Source of the DNA: Acidimicrobiales bacterium | GTDB lineage: Bacteria; Actinomycetota; Acidimicrobiia; Acidimicrobiales; Aldehydirespiratoraceae | Length of the DNA: 64,000 nt | Assembly (NCBI GenBank): GCA_029263195.1 | Contig: JAJCXX010000003.1 | Location: 50,325 to 114,324 of the forward strand | Direction: 5' to 3' | Made by a program: the position numbers and the translations under genes | Shown: positions 8,187 through 18,616 of the stretch, one piece after another | Numbering within the stretch: position 1 is the first letter of the stretch | How the letters are laid out: every line of letters starts with the position of its first letter | The notes under the pieces: model-generated | The model's database searches: none | Told to the model about the DNA's origin: nothing | Seen by the model: the letters and a program-made list of their open reading frames with translations, nothing else

Positions 8187-9014
8187 TCAGTCCTTCCAGC
8201 GGGGTTGGCGTTTTTCGACGAAGGCGCGAGCGGCCTCGCGGTAGTCGTCCTCAACCATCATCTCCCTGAGCCTGAGGTTCGAGTCTTCGACCGAGGCTGC
8301 CGGGTTGATGTTGATGGTGTCGACCGCGATTTGCCGCTTGGTCGCCCGCAACGAGTGAGGGCTGACGTCGTTGATGATGTCGCCGGCGTAGAGGAGGGTC
8401 GCCTTGAGAACCTGATCGGGCGGCTCGACTCGATTGACCAGTCCCATTCGCTGAGCTTCCTCGGATGTGAACGTTCGGCTCGACAACAAGATGTCGTTGG
8501 CATTGCCGAGTCCGATCAGACGGGGCAGCAACCACGACAGACCGAATTCGGCCGGGAGATTGAGCTTCCCGTGTGCGGTGGTGAACTTGGCACCGGCGGC
8601 CGCGAACCGAAGGTCGCACCAACAGGCGAGGGCGAGGCCGACTCCGGCAACCGCGCCGTTGATGGCGGCTATTGACACGGTTTCGAGCCCCAAGAAGTAG
8701 CTGAAGTCGGCATCGAACTCCGGACGCACACCGAAGCCGGGATTGGCGATGTCGGCGGGTGTTCCCGGGTCGTATCCACCACGATCGGCGTGTCCCTGCA
8801 AGGCCTGGCCATCGGCCCCAGGGCAGAATGTTCGGCCCTCGGGGTCGCCGGTGATCACGACGACTCGCACGTCAGAATCGTTCTCGACTTCATGGAGGCA
8901 GTAGCGGAGTTCGGTGTGCATTCTCCCGGTCCAGGAGTTGTGACGGTCGGGCCTCGACAGGGTGATGGTGGCGATCTCTCCGAACGTATCGAGCCTCGTG
9001 GTGTGCAATTCCAT
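8187..9014 (-). CDS. Enoyl-CoA hydratase/isomerase family protein
   Basis: ITGDPEGRTFCPGADGQAL; AAINGAVAGVGLALACWCDLRFAAAGAKF; crotonase fold motifs. Confidence 0.9.
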   Translation of the reverse strand: MELHTTRLDTFGEIATITLSRPDRHNSWTGRMHTELRYCLHEVENDSDVRVVVITGDPEGRTFCPGADGQALQGHADRGGYDPGTPADIANPGFGVRPEFDADFSYFLGLETVSIAAINGAVAGVGLALACWCDLRFAAAGAKFTTAHGKLNLPAEFGLSWLLPRLIGLGNANDILLSSRTFTSEEAQRMGLVNRVEPPDQVLKATLLYAGDIINDVSPHSLRATKRQIAVDTININPAASVEDSNLRLREMMVEDDYREAARAFVEKRQPRWKD

Positions 9015-9085
9015 GTCGCCCCCTGGGTCGGCTTGGCTGATGCTGCCCGCAAGCTAGAGCATGCGAGCCGTTATCGTGCCCGACG

Positions 9086-11071
9086 ATGTCGGTTTGTGGT
9101 ACTCACAGCACTCTTGGTACTCGTGGTTCAGCAATTCACGCGGTCGGGGCAATCTTGATCTCAGCGACGATTCTGGCGCTGACGCTCAGCGCGGAATCGA
9201 CACCGGCCTTGGCGCAGGAAGTGGCGGTCCCTGCCAATGAGTCGCTATCGGTCGACGCTTCGATTCGATTCGAAGTGGATCCCGATGCCGGCAGCGTCGT
9301 GGTGGAAGTGGACTATGTGCTCACCAACACCAGCGACGATCAGAATGTGTCCGAGTTCAACGAGCATCTGCCCGAGGATGCCACCGGCATCGAGGCATCG
9401 AGTCGGGGAGGGTCTCTCGACAGTTTCCTGGTGGCGTTGATCGACGATCGAGATGTGTGGCGAATCTCATTGGCTTCGCCCCTCCGACCCGGTCGTTCCA
9501 CCGAACTCTTCCTGACTTGGGTTGTGTCTGGTGACGATCCATCCAACTCATCGGCTCGGTACCTGGTCAACCCGGCGTATGTATCGCTTCCGATCTTCGG
9601 GGTCGGTGGTGTCGGAGATCTGACATCGGTCGAAGTGAGCCTTCCCTCCGACTTCCAGCTGGTTGAACCGGTCGGGTTCCAGCTCTCGAATGAGCCCGAA
9701 GCCGACTCCGATGACGGCCGGCTGCGTCTCACCGACGGGGGGCGGATGATCCCCTACGAGTCCGCCACTGTGATGGCGGTCAACGACGGTGGTTTCATGA
9801 TGAGATTGATCGGCGACACCGATATCGAAGCGGTCATCATGGGGTGGCCCGGACACAACGCCTGGTCAACCGCGATGGCCTTGGGCGTACGTTCCATGGT
9901 CCCCCAGCTCGAGAATTGGTTGGGGCTCCCCGTGCTCGATGTCTTCGAAATTCGTGAGGGACCCGAATCGGCATTCCCTGACTTGGTGGCGGGATCTGTT
10001 GTCGATGGCCGGTTGCTGGCCATCGTTGCCCCGGGCGCCGATTCCGCATCCTTGGGCCGACAGTTGTCCGCGGCTTGGTTTGATGCGGTGCTGTCTGATG
10101 TCGAGTGGTTTCGGGTGGCTGCCGCCGAGGTATACGGGACGCAAGCGGCTCAACTGATGGATCCGTCCCCCACAGCTCTTTCTGCCGATCCGTCAGACGA
10201 GAGTCAGCTCGAATACTCGGTGGTCGACTCTCTTTACGCTGAGATCGGTCCCACGGCAATGGCCGATGTGATTGCCCAGGTGATCGACGGCGGTTTCACC
10301 TATCCCGGCCCTGGTGCTGATCAGGCGGACGCCCTGCCGGGCGACTGGAGAACGCTTCTCGATGCCTTTGAGGGGATCGGGGGGAGTTCCCAGGCGGCGG
10401 AGCTGTTCAAACTGATCGATGTCGACTCCGAAGGCCTGAGTGGTTCGGTGAACATCGACGAACGGGCTGCAGCACGGGCGGTGCTCGGTGATCTCGAGGA
10501 TCTGGCAGCGGGCTGGGAGCTCCCCATCTGGGTGAGACTCCCCATGGCGCAATGGGAGTTCGACATTTTCGCCTCGCGGCGGATCGAAGTCGAGACCACC
10601 CTGGCGGCTCGAAATGTTCTTCGTGAGTCCGCGGTCGAGTCGGACCTCGATCTCGGCGAGTTTGTCAGGGAGTCGTTTGAGACCGCTTCGGACGGAATGG
10701 CCGCCGTCGACGCTCTGATCGAGTCGCAGTCTGAAGCGCTCGAAGCGGTCTTGGAGGTGACCGAGGTCGTCGAATCGAACAGTGGCCTGATCTCGAGGAT
10801 CGGCCTTATCGGCACTGACGTCGATGCCGAACTCGACCGGATCCGTTCCATGTTCGAATCGGGCGAATTCACTGAGGCGATCGAGCGCTCCCATGCGCTG
10901 ACCGACACGATCGAGGGTTCGAACGCCGTCGGAATACTGAGGGTCGTGATACCGGCGGTCGTGGTGATCGCGATCGTTGCTGGGATGATCGAGATCTTTC
11001 GCCGGCGACGTTCGTTGGGGGGACTAGCTTCTCGACTCCGACGTGAAAAGGCGCCCGAGGCCGAGGCGTAG
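9086..11071 (+). CDS. Hypothetical secreted/membrane protein with C-terminal TM
   Basis: 661 aa; signal-like N-terminus; C-terminal TM IPAVVVIAIVAGMIEIFRRRR. Start position uncertain. Confidence 0.65.
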   Translation: MSVCGTHSTLGTRGSAIHAVGAILISATILALTLSAESTPALAQEVAVPANESLSVDASIRFEVDPDAGSVVVEVDYVLTNTSDDQNVSEFNEHLPEDATGIEASSRGGSLDSFLVALIDDRDVWRISLASPLRPGRSTELFLTWVVSGDDPSNSSARYLVNPAYVSLPIFGVGGVGDLTSVEVSLPSDFQLVEPVGFQLSNEPEADSDDGRLRLTDGGRMIPYESATVMAVNDGGFMMRLIGDTDIEAVIMGWPGHNAWSTAMALGVRSMVPQLENWLGLPVLDVFEIREGPESAFPDLVAGSVVDGRLLAIVAPGADSASLGRQLSAAWFDAVLSDVEWFRVAAAEVYGTQAAQLMDPSPTALSADPSDESQLEYSVVDSLYAEIGPTAMADVIAQVIDGGFTYPGPGADQADALPGDWRTLLDAFEGIGGSSQAAELFKLIDVDSEGLSGSVNIDERAAARAVLGDLEDLAAGWELPIWVRLPMAQWEFDIFASRRIEVETTLAARNVLRESAVESDLDLGEFVRESFETASDGMAAVDALIESQSEALEAVLEVTEVVESNSGLISRIGLIGTDVDAELDRIRSMFESGEFTEAIERSHALTDTIEGSNAVGILRVVIPAVVVIAIVAGMIEIFRRRRSLGGLASRLRREKAPEAEA

Positions 11072-12604
11072 TTCGTTCTTCTGGATCTTCCCCATGGCAT
11101 TGCGAGGTAGTTGTTCCATCACCTCGAATGTTTTCGGGTGCTTGAACCGAGCGAGGGACTCGTCCAGGCACATGTCGACCTCGGCTCGATCAATCGTCGT
11201 GGCTGAGGCATCGAGCACCACCACCGCCACAACGGCCTCGCCGAGATCAGGATGGGGCACACCAACCACCGCCGACTCGGCGATGCAATCGGCACGAACG
11301 AGCACCGCCTCGATCTCTCCGGGGTGGATGTTCTCGCCTCCGCTGATAATCATGTCGTGGGCTCGGCCCTCGAGTGTCAGTCGGCCGCGCTCCGACAGTC
11401 TCCCGATATCGCCGGTGGAGAACCATCCGCCGGCCCGGTGAGATTCGGCGGTGGCACGGCTGTTTCGCCAGTATCCGGCGAACAAATGGAGTCCGGTGAT
11501 CTCGACCATCCCGTTGGTGTCATTGGGTGAGGGATTTCCGGAGTCGTCCACCACTCTGACCCGATACCCCGGCAGTGGATAGCCGACGGTGCCGGCGATC
11601 TGCCCCTCAGTGATGGGATTGGATGTGATGATGCCGGCCTCGCTCATGCCGTATCGCTCGCAGAGCCGGTGTCCGGTGCGGTTGGCGAAGGCTTCGAACG
11701 AGGCCGCAGGCAAAGGTGCCGAACCGGAAGTGAATAACCGGATATCGGCACACAGTTCGGCGTTGAACCTGGGGTCGGCCATGAGACGCGAGTAGTGAGT
11801 CGGGACTCCCATCATCACCGTCGATCTCGGAATCAGCGAGATCACGGTGTCGACATCGAAGCGAGGCAGAAGGTGAATCGGAATTCCGCTGAGCATTGCG
11901 CAGTGCAGTGCCACGAAGAGCCCGTGGACGTGAAAAATCGGCAGGGAGTGCAGCAGTACGTCGTTGGGGTTGAATCCCCACGATCGGCGCAGAGCCTCAG
12001 CGTTGTGGCGAAGGTTGGCGTGGGTGACCATCGCGCCCTTGGGCTTGCCAGTCGTGCCGGATGTGTAGACGAGGGCGGCCAGGTCTCCGTCGTCGCGTGA
12101 TCTGATAGGGGAGGGGATACAACCCAGGGCCAGTTCGGTGAGTGTTCCACCTTCGTCGGCGTCGAGGGTGAGCACCTGGGCTTCGGGAGCCATCATTCCT
12201 GCGGCCTCGGAACGCGCTGATGACGTCACCACTACTGATGGCTCGGCGTCGACCACGAAGTGCTGGAGCTCACCGAGGGTAAACGTCGGGTTGAGTGGAA
12301 CATGAACGACGCCGGCTCGAAGGCACGCGAGGTAGAGCGCAACTGCCGCTGCACTCTTGTCGACTTGTACCAGCACGCGGTCGCCGGGGTGAGCTCCTGA
12401 CTCGTCGAGGACGGTGGCCATGCGTGCCGCCCACTGGTCGATCTCGGAATAGGTGAGAGCGGTGCCGCCGGGTACGTCGAGGCAGAGGTGATCCTCACGG
12501 TGGCCGGCCCGGTCGTGCAGGTCGGCGGCGAAGTTTCCTCCGAGGTTGGCTGCGGGCATCGGATCAATCGTGCCTCGTCGGTCGTCGTTTCGTTGAAATG
12601 GCAC
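11024..12604 (-). CDS. Acyl-CoA synthetase (AMP-dependent synthetase/ligase, malonyl-CoA synthetase-like)
   Basis: AMP-binding motif LVYTSGTTGKPKGAMVTHANL; STGDIG; C-terminal LPRNAMGKIQKNELR. Confidence 0.9.
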   Translation of the reverse strand: MPFQRNDDRRGTIDPMPAANLGGNFAADLHDRAGHREDHLCLDVPGGTALTYSEIDQWAARMATVLDESGAHPGDRVLVQVDKSAAAVALYLACLRAGVVHVPLNPTFTLGELQHFVVDAEPSVVVTSSARSEAAGMMAPEAQVLTLDADEGGTLTELALGCIPSPIRSRDDGDLAALVYTSGTTGKPKGAMVTHANLRHNAEALRRSWGFNPNDVLLHSLPIFHVHGLFVALHCAMLSGIPIHLLPRFDVDTVISLIPRSTVMMGVPTHYSRLMADPRFNAELCADIRLFTSGSAPLPAASFEAFANRTGHRLCERYGMSEAGIITSNPITEGQIAGTVGYPLPGYRVRVVDDSGNPSPNDTNGMVEITGLHLFAGYWRNSRATAESHRAGGWFSTGDIGRLSERGRLTLEGRAHDMIISGGENIHPGEIEAVLVRADCIAESAVVGVPHPDLGEAVVAVVVLDASATTIDRAEVDMCLDESLARFKHPKTFEVMEQLPRNAMGKIQKNELRLGLGRLFTSESRS

Positions 12605-12669
12605 CCGTGAGGCGGCCGAGGCTAGCGTCAGCCGCTGATCAGCTCAGTAGCCAATCGGAGATCAGCCCA

Positions 12670-13347
12670 ATGAATCCTGCCTCGGACGGCTTGTCGCTCA
12701 CACGTTCGGACAATGTCTTCACGATCAATTTCGGAGACGGCGACAACATGACGACCGTCGCCTGGATCGATGAGATCAACGTCATGCTCGACGAGATCGA
12801 GGCAGCCGAAGGGCCCAAAGCTCTCATCACCACCGGAGGAGGAAAGCACTACTCCAACGGACTCGATGTGGCTCACATGACCGCTGATCCTGAAGGTGCA
12901 GGGGAGTATGTGTCGCGGGTCGAAGGTGTGCTGGGCCGCCTGCTCACGTTTCCTGCACCGACGATTGCCGCGGTCAACGGTCATGCGTTCGGGGCTGGTG
13001 CGTTCGTGGTTGCCGTCCACGATCAGGCAGTCATGCGTGACGACCGTGGATTCGTGTGCTGGCCCGAGGTGCTTCTTGGGATGCCGTTCACCCGTGGCTT
13101 GATGTCGATCGTGCGCGACATGCTCTCGACCAGAACCGCTCACGAAGCGGTGGTGACGGGTCGTCGCTACGGCGGAGCCGATGCCGTGGAGGCCGGATTC
13201 GTCGATGCCACAGCCTCACTCGATGACTTGATGGCGACCGCCGCGAGCATGGTCGAACCTCTGGCGACGACCGCCGGTCCGAATCTCGCGGGCATCAAGA
13301 AGTCGCTGCACTTCGAGACTTGGAGCGCCCTCGTCGGGAGTGACTGA
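12670..13347 (+). CDS. Enoyl-CoA hydratase/isomerase (delta3-delta2 enoyl-CoA isomerase-like)
   Basis: TTGGGKHYSNGLDVAHM, FPAPTIAAVNGHAFGAGAFVVAVHDQAVM; ATG at 12670 preceded by GGAG; ORF track start 12598 probably too long. Confidence 0.85.
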   Translation: MNPASDGLSLTRSDNVFTINFGDGDNMTTVAWIDEINVMLDEIEAAEGPKALITTGGGKHYSNGLDVAHMTADPEGAGEYVSRVEGVLGRLLTFPAPTIAAVNGHAFGAGAFVVAVHDQAVMRDDRGFVCWPEVLLGMPFTRGLMSIVRDMLSTRTAHEAVVTGRRYGGADAVEAGFVDATASLDDLMATAASMVEPLATTAGPNLAGIKKSLHFETWSALVGSD

Positions 13348-13349
13348 TC

Positions 13350-14570
13350 TCAGCTGCGGGCGACATCCTTCCATGGGATCGCCTTGTCGACCCGCGGCTC
13401 GCCGGGTAGTCCCAGCATCTGCTCACCGAGAATGTTTCGCATGATCTCGGTGGTTCCGCCTTCTATGGAGTTGGCCCTGGCTCTGAGGAAGGCGTAGCCG
13501 GTGGAGGCGCTGCTTCCGGTCAGGTCAATCGCACCGGGTCGCCGGTAGGTGTAGTCGAAACCAATCTGGCCGGCCATCCCCTGTAGTTCAATGCAGAACG
13601 AGAAAACATCTTTGTTTAGTTCGGAGCCGATCATCTTGCCCACCGACCCTTCAGGGCCGGGCTGGCCGATGCGGGCACTTTGTGCGGCCCGCATGGTGGT
13701 GAGTCGCAGTACCTCGGCCGTGACCCACAGCTTCATGAGTTCCTCACGCCGAGAGGCAGTCTGCTCCGATTCGGGGAGCTTGCTCCAGATGTCGACCGCC
13801 ACGGCGATCGGGCCGGCGCCTCGCTTGGGCCCGCCGCCACCTCCGCCACCGATGGCGGTGCGTTCGTTCATGAACGTGGTGAGCGAAGCTCTCCAACCTT
13901 CACCCCGGTCGCCGATGCGCTGGCTGTCGGGGATACGAGCATCGGTGAAGTAGACCTCGTTGAATTCGGCCTCACCGGTGATCTGACGCAAAGGCCGGAC
14001 CTCGACCCCGGGGCTGCGCATGTCGACCGCGAAGTAGGTCATGCCTTTGTGCTTTGGCATGTCGGGATCGGTACGGGTCACGAGCATGCCGAGATCGGCG
14101 ATGTGGGCGAGCGTGTTCCACACCTTTTGACCATTGATGATCCATTCGTCGCCGTCTTCGATCGCTTTGCAGGCCAGACCGGCGAAATCCGATCCGGCAC
14201 CGGGTTCCGAGAAGAGCTGGCACCACTTCTCTTCACCGGTGAACATCGGCTTGAGGTAGCGGACCTTCTGCTCGTCATCGCCGTGGGCGAGGATGGTAGG
14301 GCCGGCCAGCGCCATGAAGAAGCACGACGGGTCCATCGGAGGTGCGCCGGCCTCGCGCAGCCTCTGATCGACCACCTTCTGGAGTTGGGGACGAGCCCCG
14401 AGGCCGCCGTGACCGTCGGGGTACATCACCCAGGCCAGGCCATGATCGAACTGGTGGCCGCGAAACTCGGCGTAGTCCTGTGACTTGGGGTCGTGGGCGC
14501 CGAGAAGCGCGTCGAGAGCGGCTTCCACGTTCGCCAGTTCGGTGTCGGAAGAGGTTGATGTCGACGTCAT
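13350..14570 (-). CDS. Acyl-CoA dehydrogenase
   Basis: CQLFSEPGAGSDFAGLACKAIEDGDEWIINGQKVWNTLAHIADLGMLVTRTDPD; C-terminal EGGTTEIMRNILGEQMLGLP. Confidence 0.93.
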   Translation of the reverse strand: MTSTSTSSDTELANVEAALDALLGAHDPKSQDYAEFRGHQFDHGLAWVMYPDGHGGLGARPQLQKVVDQRLREAGAPPMDPSCFFMALAGPTILAHGDDEQKVRYLKPMFTGEEKWCQLFSEPGAGSDFAGLACKAIEDGDEWIINGQKVWNTLAHIADLGMLVTRTDPDMPKHKGMTYFAVDMRSPGVEVRPLRQITGEAEFNEVYFTDARIPDSQRIGDRGEGWRASLTTFMNERTAIGGGGGGGPKRGAGPIAVAVDIWSKLPESEQTASRREELMKLWVTAEVLRLTTMRAAQSARIGQPGPEGSVGKMIGSELNKDVFSFCIELQGMAGQIGFDYTYRRPGAIDLTGSSASTGYAFLRARANSIEGGTTEIMRNILGEQMLGLPGEPRVDKAIPWKDVARS

Positions 14571-14660
14571 GTGGTCAGTCTGCCCGTCGGATCCTCAACC
14601 GGTCCATACGGCCGACGGAACTATTCGGGTGGATCGACCCGATCGGGTGGAGATCCGTTG

Positions 14661-16955
14661 CTACTGGCGCGACATCTCCGATCGCATGGCGGCAGCCCGC
14701 GCCTCGAGGTCGGGCCGTGACACGAGTTGAATCTCGAGCTTGACGAGATCACCGGTGAACCGGAATGGGCCTTCGTATTGAAGGCTGACGGGGGAGCCGG
14801 CGTCGTAGCCGACGCTGGCCCCGACTGACGAAATCGTTCCCATCAACCAAGGGGCCGTACCGGATCCGGCGGGCTGGCCGTTGATCAGCAAGCCGATGGT
14901 GGCACTGCGGTCGTTGGCCCGGCGAACCTCCACTCCCAACTCGACGGCGTCCGCCGGTATCGGCTGATTTGATCTCACGATGGTGTGATCGTCGAAGGCG
15001 TTGTAGTCGAACACGAGATGGCCGTCCTTCACGAAGAACGTCAGCCCGGAGTTTTCGGTCCCGGTTGCATAGAGCACTCCTTCGTAACCACACTCGGTGT
15101 CGAGATCGGGGTGGTCGCTGTCGCCGGCGACTCGGCGCACCGAGGCTTTCATGTCGAAACTGCGTCCCCCCACCGGTGCGCCCGCCTGCATCGGCAGGGG
15201 TGCCATCGGGGGTCTGTAGACATACCGACGGTTCTGGGGGTGAGGTGAGTTGTCCCGGAATCTCGAACGAAACAACTCGATCAACCGGTCGTCGAGAGGC
15301 AGGACGCCATGTTGGTCGGCCTCCTGCCACCAGATCGCGATCAGCTCATCGAGCTTCTCGGGGTGTTGGGACGCCAGGTTGTTGCACTCCGAGGGGTCTT
15401 CGGCCACGTGGTACAACTCCCAATCGTCGTCCTCGAAGTCCGTACCGGCCTCATGGCGGGTCACCGCCTTCCAGCCGTCGTGCCAGATACCCCGGTGACC
15501 GACCATCTCGAAGTACTGAACTTCCTTTCGGGTGGGCTCGTCGGGCTCGTCGAACGAGTAGGCGAAGGACGTTCCGGTCACCGGCATCTGCTCGAGGCCT
15601 CGGAACATCGTCGGGGCCCTCACGTCGAGTGCTTCATAGATGGTGGCCACGACGTCGTTGACATGATGGAACTGGGTTCGAAGCGCCCCCGCGTCTGAGA
15701 TTCCGTCCGGCCAGTGCACGACCAGAGGCACATGGACACCACCCTCGTGGGTGTTCTGCTTGTACCACTTGAACGGAGTGTTCCCGGCCTGGGCCCAGCC
15801 CCACGGATAGTTGGAGTGGCTGTGAGGGCCACCGATCTCGTCGAGATGCTCAACGGCTTCGTCCGGGGTTTCGAGAATGCCGTTGAAGAACTTCATCTCG
15901 TGGAGCACCCCGAACGGGCCGCCCTCCTGACTGGCACCGTTGTCGCCGAGCACCGTGATGATCGTGTTGTCGAGTTGGCCCATGTCGCTCAGCGAATCGA
16001 CGAGTCGGCCGATCTGAGCGTCCGTGTGGTCAAGGAATGCTGCGAACGCCTCCTGCAGTCGGGCGGCCAGCAGCCTCTGGTTGTCCGGGAGTTCGTTCCA
16101 TTCGTCGACGCCGGGATTGCGCGGAGCGAGTGTGGTGTCGGGCGGGAGCAGGCCCATATCCAGCTGTTTGGCGAACCAGCGCTCGCGCACAACGTCCCAG
16201 CCATCGTCGAAGGCGCCACGGTACTTGTCGAGATACTTCTCAGGTGATTGATGAGGTGCATGGGTGGCGCCGAACGCGCAATACAAAAAGAAGGGCCGGT
16301 CGGGCCTCACGCCCTTGGAGTCGTGAACGAATTCGATCGCCTTGTCGATCAGGTCCTCGCTCACGTGATATCCCTCGCTGGGGGTGGCCGGCGGCTCGAT
16401 CATGTGGTTGTCGTAGGTGAGCGAGGGGCTGAACTGATCGGTCTCGCCGTCGAGAAATCCGTAGTAGCGGTCGAATCCCCGTTGTAGTGGCCACTGATCC
16501 ATCGGGCCGGCGGCGGAACACTGCTCCATTGGGGCGAGATGCCATTTGCCGACCGCGAGCGTGGCGTAGCCCTCGGAATGGAGCACCTCGGCGACGGTGG
16601 CCGCATGGTTCGAGATGTGGCCGGTCATGTGGGGAAAGCCGGTGTTGAAGTTCGAGATGGCTCGCATGCCGACGGCGTGGTGGTTGCGGCCGGTGAGCAG
16701 AGCAGCGCGGGTTGGCGAGCACAACGGGGTGACGTGGAAATTGGTGTATCGCAGTCCTTTGTCGGCCAAGCCATCGATGTTGGGCGTGGCGATGGTGGAT
16801 CCGTAACAGCCGAGTTGTGCGAAGCCCAGATCGTCGAGCAGAACGATCACCACATTCGGCTTGTCGGTGCCGGGATGGGGTGGTTCCTCGAACCAGGGAT
16901 CAGAATCGGCCAGCGTGCGTCCGACCTTGCCCTCGTAGCGTCCGTAGCTCTTCAT
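14661..16955 (-). CDS. Arylsulfatase (type I sulfatase)
   Basis: Formylglycine signature CSPTRAALLTGRN; NVVIVLLDDLGFAQLGCYG; 764 aa. Confidence 0.94.
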   Translation of the reverse strand: MKSYGRYEGKVGRTLADSDPWFEEPPHPGTDKPNVVIVLLDDLGFAQLGCYGSTIATPNIDGLADKGLRYTNFHVTPLCSPTRAALLTGRNHHAVGMRAISNFNTGFPHMTGHISNHAATVAEVLHSEGYATLAVGKWHLAPMEQCSAAGPMDQWPLQRGFDRYYGFLDGETDQFSPSLTYDNHMIEPPATPSEGYHVSEDLIDKAIEFVHDSKGVRPDRPFFLYCAFGATHAPHQSPEKYLDKYRGAFDDGWDVVRERWFAKQLDMGLLPPDTTLAPRNPGVDEWNELPDNQRLLAARLQEAFAAFLDHTDAQIGRLVDSLSDMGQLDNTIITVLGDNGASQEGGPFGVLHEMKFFNGILETPDEAVEHLDEIGGPHSHSNYPWGWAQAGNTPFKWYKQNTHEGGVHVPLVVHWPDGISDAGALRTQFHHVNDVVATIYEALDVRAPTMFRGLEQMPVTGTSFAYSFDEPDEPTRKEVQYFEMVGHRGIWHDGWKAVTRHEAGTDFEDDDWELYHVAEDPSECNNLASQHPEKLDELIAIWWQEADQHGVLPLDDRLIELFRSRFRDNSPHPQNRRYVYRPPMAPLPMQAGAPVGGRSFDMKASVRRVAGDSDHPDLDTECGYEGVLYATGTENSGLTFFVKDGHLVFDYNAFDDHTIVRSNQPIPADAVELGVEVRRANDRSATIGLLINGQPAGSGTAPWLMGTISSVGASVGYDAGSPVSLQYEGPFRFTGDLVKLEIQLVSRPDLEARAAAMRSEMSRQ

Positions 16956-17027
16956 GGGTCCTCCGTTGCCGACTGGCCGAAATTCCTACGGCCGGGCATG
17001 CTGAATCTACGCACCCCCGATGATTAG

Positions 17028-18074
17028 GTGAAACCGATGAAGCTCTCGATGGCGCTCAACTACTCCGGTGACCCCCGCGCGGCCGCCGCGGAGGCCCAGG
17101 ATCTCGAGAGGGCAGGGATCGATGTCGGGTGGGTGGCCGAGCTCTACAGCTTCGATGCGGTGAGCATCCTCGGGTATCTGGCTGCCAAGACCGAGACGAT
17201 GGAGCTGGGCTCCGGCATCTTCCCCGTGTACTCACGTACCCCCACACTCACCGCGATGACCGCGGCCGGCCTCGATGCCGTGTCGGGCGGCCGGTTCATT
17301 CTGGGCCTCGGGGCCTCGGGCCCTCAGGTGATAGAGGGTTGGCATGGCGTGGTCTACGACCGTCCTCTGGGCCGCCAGCGCGAGATCATCGACATTTGTC
17401 GCAAGGTGTGGCGACGGGAGAGGTTGGAGCACCATGGCCCGAGCTACGACCTTCCCCTTCCGGCCGATCAGGGCACCGGTCTCGGCAAGCCACTGAAGCT
17501 CATCAACCATCCGGTACGTGAGTCGATTCCGATCTATATCGCTTCGCTGGGACCCAAGAACGTGGAGATGACCGCCGAGTTGGCCAACGGCTGGCTGCCG
17601 GTCTTCTTTCACCCCGGCAAGGCCGACTCGGTGTGGGGAGAGGCTCTGGCCGCCGGCGACGCGCTACGCGACCCCGAGCTGCCGCAACTCGAGGTCGTGG
17701 CTGGTGGAACCCTGTCGATCTGTGATGAGGAGACCGCCAAACAGATTCGTGACGGCGGCCGGTTCATGACTGCGTTGTACGTGGGCGGAATGGGCGCCAA
17801 GGGTAAGAACTTCTACAACAATATTTTTTGCAAGTACGGATACGAGGACGCTGCCCAGAAGATTCAGGATCTCTACCTCGACGGCAAGAAGGAGGAGGCC
17901 ATGGCCGAGGTCCCCCAGGAGTTCCTCGATGCCACCGCGATGGTCGGTGACGTTGGCTGGGTTCGCGAGCGTGTGGAGGCTTACGCCGCGGCGGGGGTGA
18001 CTCAGCTTCAGCTCCAGCCGATCGGTCCGGACCCGTTGGCTCTCATCGAAAAGGTGAAGGGCTGGATCAGCTGA
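17028..18074 (+). CDS. LLM class F420-dependent oxidoreductase
   Basis: SRTPTLTAMTAAGLDAVSGGRFILGLGASGPQVIEGWHG; typical F420-dependent LLM motifs. Start may be ATG 17037. Confidence 0.88.
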   Translation: MKPMKLSMALNYSGDPRAAAAEAQDLERAGIDVGWVAELYSFDAVSILGYLAAKTETMELGSGIFPVYSRTPTLTAMTAAGLDAVSGGRFILGLGASGPQVIEGWHGVVYDRPLGRQREIIDICRKVWRRERLEHHGPSYDLPLPADQGTGLGKPLKLINHPVRESIPIYIASLGPKNVEMTAELANGWLPVFFHPGKADSVWGEALAAGDALRDPELPQLEVVAGGTLSICDEETAKQIRDGGRFMTALYVGGMGAKGKNFYNNIFCKYGYEDAAQKIQDLYLDGKKEEAMAEVPQEFLDATAMVGDVGWVRERVEAYAAAGVTQLQLQPIGPDPLALIEKVKGWIS

Positions 18075-18089
18075 TCGGCCCGGCGCCGG

Positions 18090-18587
18090 TCAGCTTCGAC
18101 GAGAGTTGATGTGGTCACCGAGGCTTTCGAGGGCCTTGCCGAGGCTTCTCTTGACCGGGACCTTCGCGCCGGCCTTCAGCAACGCTCCCACCACCGGATT
18201 GGGGTCGAATCCCATCGTGTAGGTGACCCTGGTGCGATCGTCGGAGATGGCTTGGAGCTGTACGAGCTCGTTGAGAGTTCGGAACGCGCCGATTGAAGCT
18301 TCATAGACCGTGAACCCCCAGGCCTTCCCGGGTTCCCAGACGATGAACTCCTCGTCGACGACCACACGTTTGTTGATGGTGACGCGGCGGCGCGAACCGA
18401 CTCCTTCGCGTTGGTCCCCCAGACGCTCGACCTTCTTCAAGCTGCTGAACCATTCAGGCCATGATTCGTGATCGCAGAGTGCTTCGAACACCTCGTCGGG
18501 TGTCGCCGTCAGCTCGCGGGCGGCCTGAATCCTCACCGGCGCGCCAGCTATCCATTCAGGGGGTTGGGTCTGGAGCTTTTTGGCCAC
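18090..18587 (-). CDS. SRPBCC family protein (polyketide cyclase/START-like)
   Basis: IQAARELTATPDEVFEALCDHESWPEWFSSLKKVE; GTG start 18585-18587 with GGGAGG upstream (ORF track start 18833 too long). Confidence 0.8.
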   Translation of the reverse strand: MAKKLQTQPPEWIAGAPVRIQAARELTATPDEVFEALCDHESWPEWFSSLKKVERLGDQREGVGSRRRVTINKRVVVDEEFIVWEPGKAWGFTVYEASIGAFRTLNELVQLQAISDDRTRVTYTMGFDPNPVVGALLKAGAKVPVKRSLGKALESLGDHINSRRS

Positions 18588-18616
18588 GATGGGGCCTCCC
18601 TGGTTGGGAAAGGCGA

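Noticed and set aside
13820-13860. Gly-rich run (GGGGGGG) in acyl-CoA dehydrogenase as frameshift or insertion
   Set aside because: Frame is open through the region and motifs on both sides are intact; a low-complexity loop is sufficient.
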